From Micromonospora sp. KC213 (lineage in GTDB: Bacteria > Actinomycetota > Actinomycetes > Mycobacteriales > Micromonosporaceae), in the NCBI RefSeq assembly GCF_004348325.1, contig NZ_SMKF01000034.1, positions 1 through 39,402 on the forward strand: 39,402 nt of DNA, read 5' to 3'. Below, one piece after another: positions 25,709 to 35,912 of this stretch. The notes below the pieces were generated by a model. That model had not been told where the DNA came from, ran no database searches, and saw only the letters and a program-made list of their open reading frames with translations. Position 1 is the first letter of the stretch. Every line of letters starts with the position of its first letter. The translations under genes and the position numbers were made by a program.

Positions 25709-26235
25709 GTCGAATTCTCGATCACTAGGAATGGATGGATCATCGGGAAGGACAGCAGACAGCCTAGACCTCCGACGGTGACGCTGCGCAACCTCGTTAC
25801 GGTAGCGATCGGAGCGCACAGCGTCACGTAAGCCCTGGTGGGAGGGCTCGAATATCTGCGGGACAGCAGGTAGATCGCGGTCGAACGCCGTCATCTGCCC
25901 CCCACCTCCTACAACGCGTAACCGGTTATTGGCGGTCGCGAAATCGGCTCCGAATTCACGACCGTAACCGAATTGTCGCATTAGTCGCCCGAATCAACCG
26001 CTGCTCCGACAATTAGCCGACGACCCAGGGCAGCCGGGCGACTCCCGACGGTGACACGCGCGTCCCGTGCCCGGCCGGACACGCTGTCCGTCCGGTTCAC
26101 CCGTTCGGGTTACCCGCCCGAGTCGGCGGCCACACGCCCCCACCCACCGGTCCGCGTCCGCCGGCAGCGAGGCCGCCGGACCCGGACCGGCCAGGGGGTG
26201 GGGCCGGCCGACCCGTCACGGACGGTAACCCCAGG
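25709..26235. other. 527-bp interval upstream of the amidohydrolase
   Basis: It contains the promoter TTGCGC/TAGGCT (25791-25761), an in-frame ATG at 25894 behind AGGAGG, the palindrome TAACCGGTTA (25919-25928), an AATTGTCG/CGACAATT inverted pair (25971-25978 and 26007-26014), and the mutase terminator (26147-26190). No independent gene is supported. Its GC content looks lower than its surroundings at about 25850-26020. Confidence 0.55.
26147..26190 (-). terminator. 18-bp hairpin downstream of the mutase gene
   Basis: The arms 26147-26164 and 26173-26190 pair over 18 bp with two mismatches around an 8-nt loop. It begins 46 nt after the mutase stop, in the direction of its transcription. Confidence 0.65.
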
Positions 26236-27819
<1,584 letters not shown>

Positions 27820-27825
27820 TACCGG

Positions 27826-27831
27826 ATGGTA
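27826..27831 (-). promoter_or_regulatory. -10 hexamer of the mutase gene (leaderless)
   Basis: TACCAT on the minus strand ends 7 nt before ATG 27819. There is no Shine-Dalgarno between hexamer and start codon. Confidence 0.4.
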
Positions 27832-27976
27832 GGACGGCGGGCCGAATCGGTGGGTGAGGGATACCGCACACCCCGGTGGACGCTTGGTGAGCTGCCGCGC
27901 ACGTACCGTCCGGTAGGCAAACGACCGCCGCGTCGGGTTTCGCATCGGGCGTCGGAACCAGCAAGATAGAGAGGTT

Positions 27977-30154
27977 GTGTCCCAGCCCCCTCGACTTCCC
28001 GGTGGCTTTTCTGTGACTCAGATCCCGACCTGGAGCGGCGGACCAGTGAGTCCCCCCGACGGCCGCGCGGCACCCGGCACCACCATCGGTGACCGTTACT
28101 CGCTGCGTTCGGCGGTGGGTAACGGCGGCATGGGCACGGTGTGGCGTGCCACAGACACGTTGTTGCGGCGGGACGTCGCGGTCAAGGAGGTGATCCTCCC
28201 GCCGGGGCTGGCCCCCAGCGACCGCGACGCGATGTACGAGCGGACCCTGCGCGAGGCGCGGGCCGCCGCGGCCATTCAACACCCGGCCGTGGTCCAGGTG
28301 TACGACGTGGTCACCGAGGGCGGCCGGCCGTGGATCGTGATGGAGCTGCTGGACGCGCGCAGCCTCGCCGACATGGTGATCGAGGACGGGCCGGTGGCGC
28401 CCCGGGCGGTCGCCAAGATCGGCATCGCGCTGCTCGGCGCGCTGGAGGTGGCGCACGCCAACGGTGTGCTGCATCGCGACGTCAAGCCGGCCAACGTGCT
28501 GATCTGCACCGACGGCCGCTGCGTGCTGACCGACTTCGGGGTGGCCCGGATGCCCACCGACGTCCAGCTCACCACCCCCGGCATGGTGCTCGGCTCACCG
28601 CACTTCATCTCCCCGGAACGGGCCATGGGGCAGGATTTCGGCCCGCCCAGTGACCTGTTCTCGCTCGGCGTGACGCTGTACACGGCGGTCGAGGGCCGAC
28701 CGCCGTTCGACAAGGGCGACCCGATCGAGACGATGCACGCCGTGGTCGAGGACCCACCGGCCACGCCGCAGCGCAGTGGGCCGCTGACCCGGGTGCTGAT
28801 GGGCCTGCTGGAGAAGGACCCGGGCCGCCGGCTGGACGTGCACACCGCCCGTGCCATGCTCCGCGAGCTGCTGGCCGGGCCGCTGACCAGCACGGCGACG
28901 GCGGTAAACTCGGTCACCGACCCGTATGCGGTGGTGCCGGTGCAGCGCCCCTCGAAACCGCCCGCGCTGATCGAGCCGAAGTCGGAGCCGAAGCCCAGCG
29001 GGCAGATCGGCGGCCGGGCGATGCTCGCCCCGGGCGAGTCGCTGACCGACCGGCTGGCCGCGCTGCGGCGGGGCGAGAAGCCGAAGCCGGCGGTGGCCAC
29101 CCCGTCGGCCGGGCTCGACGACACCAGCGCCGACGCGCTGGCCAACCCGTTGGACACGCCGACCGGGGCGATGCCCGCGCCGACCGGCCCGAAGGGCGGC
29201 ACGTACGGCAGGGCGGCGGACGCCACCCAACGGATCAGCCCGGACGCCACCCAGCGGATCGGCGCCCGGCACCCGGACGCCACCCAGCGGATCGGCGGCG
29301 GCCACCCGGACGCCACCCAACGGATCGGCGGCGGCCACCCGGACGCCACCCAACGGATCGGCGGCGGCAGCGCCGACACCACCCAGCGGGTGTACGCGAG
29401 CAGCGGCTCGCCCGACGCCACCCAGCCGGTGTACGGCGGTGGCCAGTGGTCGGTGCCCGGCACCGGCCAGCCGTGGACCACGCCGCCGGCCACCCCCGCC
29501 GCCAGCGCAGGTGGAGCCGTGGACCGGGCGAAGGCGGCCGGCGGGCGGCTGGTCACCACGGTCCGGGGCTGGTCCCGCCGGACGCAGCTCGCGGCGGCCG
29601 GTGGCCTGGCCGTGGTGCTGCTGCTCGGCGTACTGGCGCTGTCCGGCGGGGACGACCCGGCACCGCCCACCGCGCAGAAACCCCAGGCGGGCGGGCCGGC
29701 CGCCGCCTCGCTGCCCGAGATGCAGGAGCACTCGGCGCGCGGTGTCCGGGTGCTGGTCCCCAAGGGCTGGCAGAAGGCCACCGGTGGGGTGTACGTCGAC
29801 TACGTCGACCCGGCGGACGAGAGCCGCAAGGTTCGCATCCTGGTCGAGAGGGGCGGCAGCTCCTCGATGCGCTGGGCCGAGGTGGCCGAGGACAATCTCC
29901 AGAAGTTCAAGTCCTGCGCCAGGCCCTACAACCGGATCGACATGACCGCGCAGCAGTTGGCCGGCAAGGATGCGGCCGAACTGGAGTACACCTGCGGTGG
30001 CGGTGACACGAAGCGGCACGGCGTGTGGCGTGGGGTGGTCCACGACGGCAAGATCTACTCGTTCTACCTCACCGCCACCGAGGCGAAGTTCGGCGAGAGC
30101 AAGCCGATCTTCGACGAGATGGTGCGGTCGTTCCAGCTCACAGCGGCCGGCTGA
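27977..30154 (+). CDS. transmembrane PknB-like serine/threonine kinase with Thr-repeat linker
   Basis: A 725-residue receptor-like kinase. The kinase domain is at about 41-300: glycine loop GNGGMG, K70, HRDVKPAN with D168, DFG with D186, then [10 protein letters not shown] disordered cytosolic juxtamembrane region follows. It contains seven repeats at residues 415-486 (five DATQRI, then DTTQRV and DATQPV), separated by GGGHP-like linkers. One transmembrane helix spans about 538-558, and the extracellular domain (about 575-725) carries [24 protein letters not shown] and [13 protein letters not shown] 27977 follows GAGAGG. It lies directly upstream of the sugar phosphomutase. The extracellular ligand and substrates are unknown. 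Confidence 0.93.
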   Translation: MSQPPRLPGGFSVTQIPTWSGGPVSPPDGRAAPGTTIGDRYSLRSAVGNGGMGTVWRATDTLLRRDVAVKEVILPPGLAPSDRDAMYERTLREARAAAAIQHPAVVQVYDVVTEGGRPWIVMELLDARSLADMVIEDGPVAPRAVAKIGIALLGALEVAHANGVLHRDVKPANVLICTDGRCVLTDFGVARMPTDVQLTTPGMVLGSPHFISPERAMGQDFGPPSDLFSLGVTLYTAVEGRPPFDKGDPIETMHAVVEDPPATPQRSGPLTRVLMGLLEKDPGRRLDVHTARAMLRELLAGPLTSTATAVNSVTDPYAVVPVQRPSKPPALIEPKSEPKPSGQIGGRAMLAPGESLTDRLAALRRGEKPKPAVATPSAGLDDTSADALANPLDTPTGAMPAPTGPKGGTYGRAADATQRISPDATQRIGARHPDATQRIGGGHPDATQRIGGGHPDATQRIGGGSADTTQRVYASSGSPDATQPVYGGGQWSVPGTGQPWTTPPATPAASAGGAVDRAKAAGGRLVTTVRGWSRRTQLAAAGGLAVVLLLGVLALSGGDDPAPPTAQKPQAGGPAAASLPEMQEHSARGVRVLVPKGWQKATGGVYVDYVDPADESRKVRILVERGGSSSMRWAEVAEDNLQKFKSCARPYNRIDMTAQQLAGKDAAELEYTCGGGDTKRHGVWRGVVHDGKIYSFYLTATEAKFGESKPIFDEMVRSFQLTAAG
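29219..29434 (+). repeat. seven-copy D-A/T-T-Q-R/P-I/V coding repeat
   Basis: In-frame repeats within the kinase juxtamembrane region. The core GACGCCACCCARCGGATC is nearly identical at the DNA level in five copies, with GGCGGCGGCCACCCG spacers, showing recent tandem duplication. Two more divergent copies follow. Confidence 0.85.
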
Positions 30155-30203
30155 GCCGAGGCCGCCGGGACGTGGTGATCCGCCGCCGTGCTATCAAGGG
30201 GCA

Positions 30204-31886
30204 ATGGCGGCGGAGACCACTGACCTTGACGACCTTCGTGACCAGGCGCGGCGCTGGCTGGACGACGACCCCGACCCGGCCAGCCGGGACGAACTCCGGG
30301 CCGTGCTCGACGGCTTGCCAGGCACCGCACCGGAACTGGCCGACCGGTTCGCCGGGCCGCTGACCTTCGGCACCGCCGGGCTGCGTGGCCCGCTGCGGGC
30401 CGGCCCCAACGGCATGAACCTCGCGGTGGTCACCGGGGCCGCGGCCGGGCTGGTGGCCTGGCTCGCCGCTCAGGGCGGCGAGGGTCCGCTGGTGATCGGG
30501 TACGACGCCCGGCACGGTTCCCGGGCGTTCGCCGAGCGCACCGCGCGGGTGGCCACCGGGGCGGGCCGCCCGGCGCTGCTGCTGCCCCGCCCGCTGCCCA
30601 CCCCGGTGCTGGCGTACGCGGTGCGGCACCTCGGCGCGGTCGCCGGGGTGATGGTGACCGCCAGCCACAACCCGCCGCAGGACAACGGCTACAAGGTCTA
30701 CCTGGGTGCCCGGCTCGGCGGGGAACTCGGGGCGGGGGCGCAGATCGTGCCGCCGGCCGACGCCGGGATCGAGGCGGCCATCCGGGCGGTCGGCCCGCTG
30801 GCGCAGGTGCCGCTCGGCCCGGCCGGTCAGGTGCTCGGCGACGACCTGGTGGCGTCGTACGTGGACCGGGCCGCCGCCGTGGTGACGCCGGACGGATCGC
30901 GTGACCTGAAGGTGGCCTACACCCCGCTGCACGGGGTCGGCGCGGCGGTGCTGACGGCCGCCTTCGCCCGGGCCGGTTTCCCGGTGCCCGGGGTGGTGCC
31001 CGACCAGGCCGAGCCGGACCCGGCCTTTCCGACCGTCGGCTTCCCCAACCCGGAGGAGCCGGGGGCGGTGGACCGTCTCGTCGCGCTCGCCGACGCGACC
31101 GGCGCGGACCTCGCGATCGCCAACGACCCGGACGCGGACCGCTGCGCGGTGGTGGTGCGCGACGGTTCCGGGAGCGAGGACGGGCAGGGCTGGCGGATGC
31201 TGCGCGGGGACGAGGTCGGCGCGCTGCTCGCCGACCACCTGATGCGGCGCGGCGTGACCGGGCTGTATGCCACCACCATCGTGTCGTCGTCTCTGCTGCG
31301 GGCGATGTGCGCGGCCCGGGGCCTGCCGTACGACGAGACGCTGACCGGGTTCAAGTGGATCGTCCGGGCCGGTGCGGGGGCGCACCCGCTGGTCTTCGGG
31401 TACGAGGAGGCGCTGGGCTACTGCGTCGCGCCGGGGCACGTCCGCGACAAGGACGGCATCACCGCCGCGCTGACCGTCGCCGAGTTGGCCGCCGAACTGA
31501 AGGCGCGGGGCCGCACCCTCGTCGACCGGCTCGACGAGTTGGCCGCCGAGTTCGGCGTGCACCACACCGACCAGCTCTCGGTCCGGGTGGACGACCTGCG
31601 GCTGATCGCCGACGCGATGGCCCGGATCCGGGCGGCCACCCCGACGACGCTGCTCGGACAGCCGGTCACCGAGGCGCGGGATCTGCTGCCCGGCGCGGAC
31701 GTGGTGATCCTGCGGACCGCCGCAGCGCGGGTGGTGGTCCGTCCCTCAGGCACGGAGCCGAAGCTCAAGGCGTACCTGGAGGTGGTGGAGCCGGTCGCGG
31801 ACGGCGACGTGGCCGCCGCCCGGGACCGGGCCCGGGCGGCCGTCGCGGCACTGCGCGCGGAGGTCGCCGCCGCCCTCGGTGTGTAG
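30204..31886 (+). CDS. pmmB: phosphohexomutase (phosphomannomutase/phosphoglucomutase, PmmB-like)
   Basis: Interconverts sugar 1- and 6-phosphates (or pentose 1- and 5-phosphates in some members). At 560 residues it shows the four-domain alpha-D-phosphohexomutase pattern: the phosphoserine loop MVTASHNPPQDNGYK with S154, metal-binding NDPDADRCAVV, the sugar loop GYEEALGYC, and the phosphate loop VRPSGTEPKLKAYLE. FGTAGLRG near residues 55-62 is typical of the long PGM2/PmmB group. ATG 30204 has ribosome binding site AAGGGG. In M. tuberculosis pmmB follows a purine nucleoside phosphorylase gene; here a kinase occupies that position. A phosphopentomutase role in nucleoside salvage is possible given upp and deoC nearby. 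Confidence 0.92.
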   Translation: MAAETTDLDDLRDQARRWLDDDPDPASRDELRAVLDGLPGTAPELADRFAGPLTFGTAGLRGPLRAGPNGMNLAVVTGAAAGLVAWLAAQGGEGPLVIGYDARHGSRAFAERTARVATGAGRPALLLPRPLPTPVLAYAVRHLGAVAGVMVTASHNPPQDNGYKVYLGARLGGELGAGAQIVPPADAGIEAAIRAVGPLAQVPLGPAGQVLGDDLVASYVDRAAAVVTPDGSRDLKVAYTPLHGVGAAVLTAAFARAGFPVPGVVPDQAEPDPAFPTVGFPNPEEPGAVDRLVALADATGADLAIANDPDADRCAVVVRDGSGSEDGQGWRMLRGDEVGALLADHLMRRGVTGLYATTIVSSSLLRAMCAARGLPYDETLTGFKWIVRAGAGAHPLVFGYEEALGYCVAPGHVRDKDGITAALTVAELAAELKARGRTLVDRLDELAAEFGVHHTDQLSVRVDDLRLIADAMARIRAATPTTLLGQPVTEARDLLPGADVVILRTAAARVVVRPSGTEPKLKAYLEVVEPVADGDVAAARDRARAAVAALRAEVAAALGV

Positions 31887-31917
31887 CCGATCAGAGGCGG
31901 ACCGGCGCAGGCGGGAG

Positions 31918-32595
31918 TCAGCGGGGCGGGCCGAGCGCGGCGTCGACGGCCTGCCCCAGCGCGGTGATCACCAAGGCCACCGAGGGACGGACCAACGAGT
32001 CGTCCAGGCTGACCGTGCCGGTGAAGCCGGCACCGCCGCCGATCTCCTCCAGCCGGCGGTGGGCGTCCACGGCGGCCTGCCCGGTCAGGCCGAGGGCCGG
32101 TTCCATCCGGAGTACCGCGACCAACGTGGCCAGCGCGGCCGTCCGCTCGTCGGGGAGTTCGCCACCGGCGAGTGCCGCCGCGAGCCGGAGTCGGCTGTCC
32201 TCCTCGACGGAGGGGTCCGCCAGCGGATAGCGGTGCACCACGATGAAACCCAGCTCGGTCTCCTCGACGTGGCGCACCACACCCCGGTCGACGAGGTCGT
32301 CGAGGATCCGGTCACGCAGGCCGTGCCGGAGCCGCTGCACCCAGGACGAGGGAGTGTGTGGCGTGTCCGCCGCGATCCGGCCGAGCACGCCGTCCAGGAT
32401 CGGCTCACCGACCGGCGTCGGGTCCGTCGCCACCAGCGATCCGTCGGCGTACGCGATCCGCCCGGCCAGGGCCAGCTCGACCAGGACGGCTGCGGCCATT
32501 CCCAGGTCGAGGCCGATCCGGGGCATGGTCGCCTTGCCCGTTTCGTCGTCGTACGCCAGCAGCAACAGCTCTTCGGCGAGCGCAACACCAGTCAT
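31918..32595 (-). CDS. GPP34 (GOLPH3-like) family protein
   Basis: A 225-residue helical protein of the Golgi phosphoprotein 3 (GPP34) family. The N-terminus ALAEELLLLAYDDETGKATMPRIGLDLGMAAAVLVELALAGRI is diagnostic. It is followed by the loop DPTPVGEPILDGVLGRIAADTPHTPSSWVQRL and GVVRHVEETELGFIVVHRYPLADPSVEEDSRLRL. Eukaryotic homologues bind phosphatidylinositol 4-phosphate; the function in Actinobacteria is undefined. ATG 32595 lies 9 nt behind TAGCGT. It shares orientation with upp but a terminator-like hairpin separates them. Confidence 0.88.
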   Translation of the reverse strand: MTGVALAEELLLLAYDDETGKATMPRIGLDLGMAAAVLVELALAGRIAYADGSLVATDPTPVGEPILDGVLGRIAADTPHTPSSWVQRLRHGLRDRILDDLVDRGVVRHVEETELGFIVVHRYPLADPSVEEDSRLRLAAALAGGELPDERTAALATLVAVLRMEPALGLTGQAAVDAHRRLEEIGGGAGFTGTVSLDDSLVRPSVALVITALGQAVDAALGPPR

Positions 32596-32603
32596 GCCCC
32601 GGA

Positions 32604-32609
32604 ACGCTA
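32604..32609 (-). promoter_or_regulatory. -10 hexamer of the GPP34 gene
   Basis: TAGCGT on the minus strand ends 9 nt before ATG 32595. A GGGG run in between could also aid initiation. Confidence 0.35.
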
Positions 32610-32646
32610 ACGGTTGCCCGCACCTCCCGGGCCCCAACGCGCCCGC

Positions 32647-32680
32647 CCGCCGCGGCCACCCGGCGTGCTCACCGCGGCGG
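32647..32680 (-). terminator. 9-bp hairpin downstream of upp
   Basis: CCGCCGCGG (32647-32655) pairs exactly with 32672-32680 around a 16-nt loop, starting 10 nt beyond the upp stop. Confidence 0.5.
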
Positions 32681-32690
32681 CGCGGTGGGA

Positions 32691-33323
32691 TCAGAAGCGG
32701 GGCATGCCGCCGAACTGGCGGTCACCGGCGTCGCCGAGGCCGGGCACGATGAACTTGTTGTCGTTCAGGCCCTCGTCGATGGCGGCGGTGACCAGGCGCA
32801 GCGGCAGGCCGGAGCGCTCCAGCCGCTCGATGCCGGCCGGCGCGGCCAGCACGCAGAGCACGGTGATGTCGGTGCAGCCCCGGTCGGCGAGCAGTTGACA
32901 GCAGTGCTCCAGTGAGCCGCCGGTGGCCAGCATCGGGTCGAGCACCAGCACCGGCAGGCCGGCCAGTTCCCGGGGCAGCGACTCCATGTACGCGCGCGGC
33001 TCGAAGGTCTGTTCGTCGCGAGCCAGGCCGACGAAGCCCATGGAGCTCTCCGGCAGCAGGCCGAGGGCGGCGTCGGCCATGCCCAGACCGGCCCGCAGCA
33101 CCGGCACCAGCAGCGGCGGGTTGGCCAGCCGGGTGCCCTCGGTGTCGGTGACCGGCGTCCGCACCGGGAACTTCTCGACGGGGAAGGAACGCGCCGCCTC
33201 GTACACCAGCATGGTGGTGAGTTCGTGCAACGCGGCCCGGAACGACGAGGAGTCGGTCCGGGCGTCCCGCATGGCGGTCAGCCGCGACTGGGCGAGCGGG
33301 TGGTCAATGACATGTACGTCCAC
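32691..33323 (-). CDS. upp: uracil phosphoribosyltransferase
   Basis: Converts uracil and PRPP to UMP (pyrimidine salvage, cytoplasm). It has 210 residues, standard length. The N-terminal [29 protein letters not shown], the central [13 protein letters not shown] loop, the PRPP-binding [15 protein letters not shown] and the C-terminal uracil-binding [14 protein letters not shown] are all characteristic. GTG 33323 matches the family start; a TAGGTT hexamer ends 9 nt upstream. It is divergent from deoC, so a short shared regulatory region controls both nucleobase and deoxyribose salvage. Confidence 0.96.
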   Translation of the reverse strand: MDVHVIDHPLAQSRLTAMRDARTDSSSFRAALHELTTMLVYEAARSFPVEKFPVRTPVTDTEGTRLANPPLLVPVLRAGLGMADAALGLLPESSMGFVGLARDEQTFEPRAYMESLPRELAGLPVLVLDPMLATGGSLEHCCQLLADRGCTDITVLCVLAAPAGIERLERSGLPLRLVTAAIDEGLNDNKFIVPGLGDAGDRQFGGMPRF

Positions 33324-33331
33324 GATCGCTC

Positions 33332-33337
33332 AACCTA
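33332..33337 (-). promoter_or_regulatory. -10 hexamer of upp
   Basis: TAGGTT on the minus strand ends 9 nt before the GTG at 33323. No Shine-Dalgarno is evident. Confidence 0.35.
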
Positions 33338-33416
33338 CCGCTCGGGGGTGCCGACCACCTTCGGTGCGGCCCGACCAGCGACGCCGCTCACGTGTGGCGC
33401 TTCTGACCAGGCCAGC

Positions 33417-33452
33417 GTGACCAAGATCACCGGATGGTCCGGTGCGTAGTAT
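33417..33452 (+). promoter_or_regulatory. deoC promoter with two overlapping dyads
   Basis: TAGTAT (33447-33452) ends 8 nt before ATG 33460. Upstream lie the imperfect palindrome GTGACCAAGATCAC (33417-33430) and the perfect palindrome CCGGA-TGG-TCCGG (33430-33442), occupying the expected spacer and -35 area. They are candidate operators for a deoxyribonucleoside-type repressor; the regulator is not in the window. Confidence 0.4.
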
Positions 33453-33459
33453 TCGGAGC

Positions 33460-34449
33460 ATGACGGCGACAGCGACGTCGGCCCGGTCGGACCTGTCCGA
33501 GCTGGGGCGATCCGAGATCGCGCTACGGACCTTCCTGCACGGCCTGCCGGGCGTGGACCAGGTCGGCGCGGAGCAGCGGGCGGCACAGCTCGGCACCCGA
33601 TCCATCAAGACAACCGCCAAGGCGCAGGCCATCGACCTGGCGATCCGGATGGTCGACCTGACCACCCTGGAGGGGGCCGACACCCCCGGCAAGGTCCGGG
33701 CGCTGGCCGCCAAGGCGCTGCGTCCGGACCCGGCCGACCCGTCCTGCCCACACGTCGGCGCGGTCTGCGTCTATCCCGCGATGGTCCCGTACGTGGCCGA
33801 GGTGCTGCGCGGGTCCGGCGTGCACCTGGCCAGCGTGGCGACCGCCTTCCCGTCCGGCCAGGCCCCGCTGGAGATCAAGCTCGCCGACACCCGGGCGGCC
33901 GTCGAGGCCGGCGCCGACGAGATCGACATGGTGATCAACCGGGGCGCCTTCCTGACCGGGCGCTACGGCGAGGTCTACGACGAGATCGTGGCCACCAAGG
34001 AGGCATGCCGCGGTACTGATGCCGGTCGCCAGGGGCGACCGCGAGCCCACCTCAAGGTGATCCTGGAGACCGGCGAGTTGGCCACGTACGACAACGTGCG
34101 TCGCGCCTCCTGGCTGGCGATGCTGGCCGGCGCCGATTTCATCAAGACCTCCACCGGCAAGGTCCCGGTCGCGGCGACCCTTCCGGTGACCCTGGTGATG
34201 CTGGAGGCGGTCCGTGACTTCCGCGCCGCCACCGGGCGGCAGGTCGGCGTGAAGCCGGCCGGCGGCATCAAGACCACCAAGGACGCGATCAAGTACCTGG
34301 TCATGGTCAACGAGACCGTCGGCGTGGACTGGTTGGACCCGGACTGGTTCCGGTTCGGTGCGTCCAGCCTGCTCAACGACCTGCTCATGCAGCGCACCAA
34401 GCTGACGACCGGCGTCTACCCCGGTCCCGACTACTTCACCCTGGACTGA
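33460..34449 (+). CDS. deoC: deoxyribose-phosphate aldolase
   Basis: Splits 2-deoxyribose 5-phosphate into acetaldehyde and glyceraldehyde 3-phosphate. It has 329 residues, in the longer DeoC subgroup. The Schiff-base lysine is K229 in ADFIKTSTGK, the second active-site lysine is K265 in GVKPAGGIK, and the DEIDMVINRG strand is at about 153-162. ATG 33460 follows a TAGTAT hexamer by 8 nt (leaderless). It is followed after 5 nt by an aldehyde dehydrogenase, which could oxidise the acetaldehyde product. The deoC-ALDH-ALDH order forms an operon. Confidence 0.95.
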   Translation: MTATATSARSDLSELGRSEIALRTFLHGLPGVDQVGAEQRAAQLGTRSIKTTAKAQAIDLAIRMVDLTTLEGADTPGKVRALAAKALRPDPADPSCPHVGAVCVYPAMVPYVAEVLRGSGVHLASVATAFPSGQAPLEIKLADTRAAVEAGADEIDMVINRGAFLTGRYGEVYDEIVATKEACRGTDAGRQGRPRAHLKVILETGELATYDNVRRASWLAMLAGADFIKTSTGKVPVAATLPVTLVMLEAVRDFRAATGRQVGVKPAGGIKTTKDAIKYLVMVNETVGVDWLDPDWFRFGASSLLNDLLMQRTKLTTGVYPGPDYFTLD

Positions 34450-34454
34450 GCCCG

Positions 34455-35912
34455 ATGTTCGAATACGCCCCCGCCCCCGAGTCCCGCTCGGTGGTGGACA
34501 TCAAGCCGACGTACGGGTTGTTCATCGACGGCCGGTTTGTCGACCCGAGCGACGGCGGCAGCCTCAAGTCGATCAACCCGGCCAGCGAGGAGGTGCTGGC
34601 CGAGGTCGCCGAGGGCGGCCCCGCTGACGTGGACCACGCGGTACGCGCCGCCCGGACGGCGTACGAGCAGGTCTGGGGCCCGATGCCGGGCCGGGACCGG
34701 GCCAAGTACCTGTTCCGGATCGCCCGGATCATCCAGGAGCGTTCCCGCGAGCTGGCTGTGCTGGAGTCGCTGGACAACGGCAAGCCGATCAAGGAAGCCC
34801 GCGACGTCGACCTGCCGCTGGTCGCCGCGCACTTCTTCTACTATGCCGGCTGGGCCGACAAGCTGGCCTACGCCGGGTTCGGCCGGCCGCCGACGAGCCA
34901 GCACAGCGGGCCGGATCCGCAGCCTCTCGGCGTGGCCGCGCAGGTCATCCCCTGGAACTTCCCGCTGCTCATGCTGGCCTGGAAGATCGCCCCCGCCCTC
35001 GCCGCCGGCAACACGGTGGTGCTCAAGCCGGCCGAGACCACCCCGCTGACCGCGCTGCTCTTCGCCGAGATCTGCCAGCAGGCCGACCTGCCCGCCGGCG
35101 TGGTCAACATCGTCACCGGCGCCGGCGAGACCGGTCGGGCGCTGGTCGAGCACCCGGGCGTGGACAAGGTCGCCTTCACCGGCTCCACCGAGGTCGGCCG
35201 GGCCATCGCCCGGGCCGTCGCCGGCACCCGCAAGAAGCTCACCCTGGAACTGGGCGGCAAGGCCGCCAACATCGTCTTCGACGACGCCCCCGTCGACCAG
35301 GCCGTCGAGGGCATCGTGAACGGCATTTTCTTTAACCAGGGGCACGTCTGCTGCGCCGGCTCCCGGCTGCTGGTCCAGGAGTCGGTCGCCGATCAGGTGC
35401 TGGAGTCACTCAAGCGCCGAATGGCCCGGTTGCGGGTCGGTGATCCGCTGGACAAGAACACCGACATCGGTGCGATCAACTCGGCCGCCCAGCTCGCCCG
35501 GATCCGGGAACTCTCCGACGCCGGCTCCGCCGAGGGCGCGCAGCGCTGGTCGCCGCCGTGCGAGCTGCCCGAACGGGGCTTCTGGTTCGCACCCACCATC
35601 TTCACCGGGGTCACCCAGGCGCACCGGATCGCCCGGGAGGAGATCTTCGGCCCGGTGCTGTCCGTGTTGACCTTCCGCACCCCGGCCGAGGCCGTCGAGA
35701 AGGCCAACAACACGCCGTACGGGCTGTCGGCCGGGATCTGGACCGACAAGGGATCCCGGATCCTGTGGACGGCCGACCGGCTGCGCGCCGGTGTGGTCTG
35801 GGCCAACACGTTCAACAAGTTCGACCCCACCTCTCCCTTCGGTGGCTACAAGGAGTCGGGCTACGGTCGCGAGGGCGGCCGGCACGGGCTGGAGGCGTAC
35901 CTGAATGTCTGA
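34455..35912 (+). CDS. aldehyde dehydrogenase (complete, catalytic)
   Basis: NAD(P)-dependent oxidation of aldehydes to acids; 485 residues. The cofactor domain has VIPWNFPLLMLAWKIAPALAAGNTVVLKPAE and FTGSTEVGR. Catalytic E265 lies in LELGGK and C299 in FFNQGHVCCAGSR; their 34-residue spacing equals that of ALDH2 (E268, C302). The C-terminal IFGPVLSVL and FGGYKESGYGREGG are typical. ATG 34455 is 5 nt after the deoC stop. It overlaps the next gene by 8 nt. Given deoC, acetaldehyde is the most likely substrate, but that is inferred from position. Confidence 0.93.
   Translation: MFEYAPAPESRSVVDIKPTYGLFIDGRFVDPSDGGSLKSINPASEEVLAEVAEGGPADVDHAVRAARTAYEQVWGPMPGRDRAKYLFRIARIIQERSRELAVLESLDNGKPIKEARDVDLPLVAAHFFYYAGWADKLAYAGFGRPPTSQHSGPDPQPLGVAAQVIPWNFPLLMLAWKIAPALAAGNTVVLKPAETTPLTALLFAEICQQADLPAGVVNIVTGAGETGRALVEHPGVDKVAFTGSTEVGRAIARAVAGTRKKLTLELGGKAANIVFDDAPVDQAVEGIVNGIFFNQGHVCCAGSRLLVQESVADQVLESLKRRMARLRVGDPLDKNTDIGAINSAAQLARIRELSDAGSAEGAQRWSPPCELPERGFWFAPTIFTGVTQAHRIAREEIFGPVLSVLTFRTPAEAVEKANNTPYGLSAGIWTDKGSRILWTADRLRAGVVWANTFNKFDPTSPFGGYKESGYGREGGRHGLEAYLNV

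Noticed and set aside
29219..29434. CRISPR-like array
   Set aside because: The repeats are in-frame coding units within a kinase, with near-identical short spacers rather than unique spacers.
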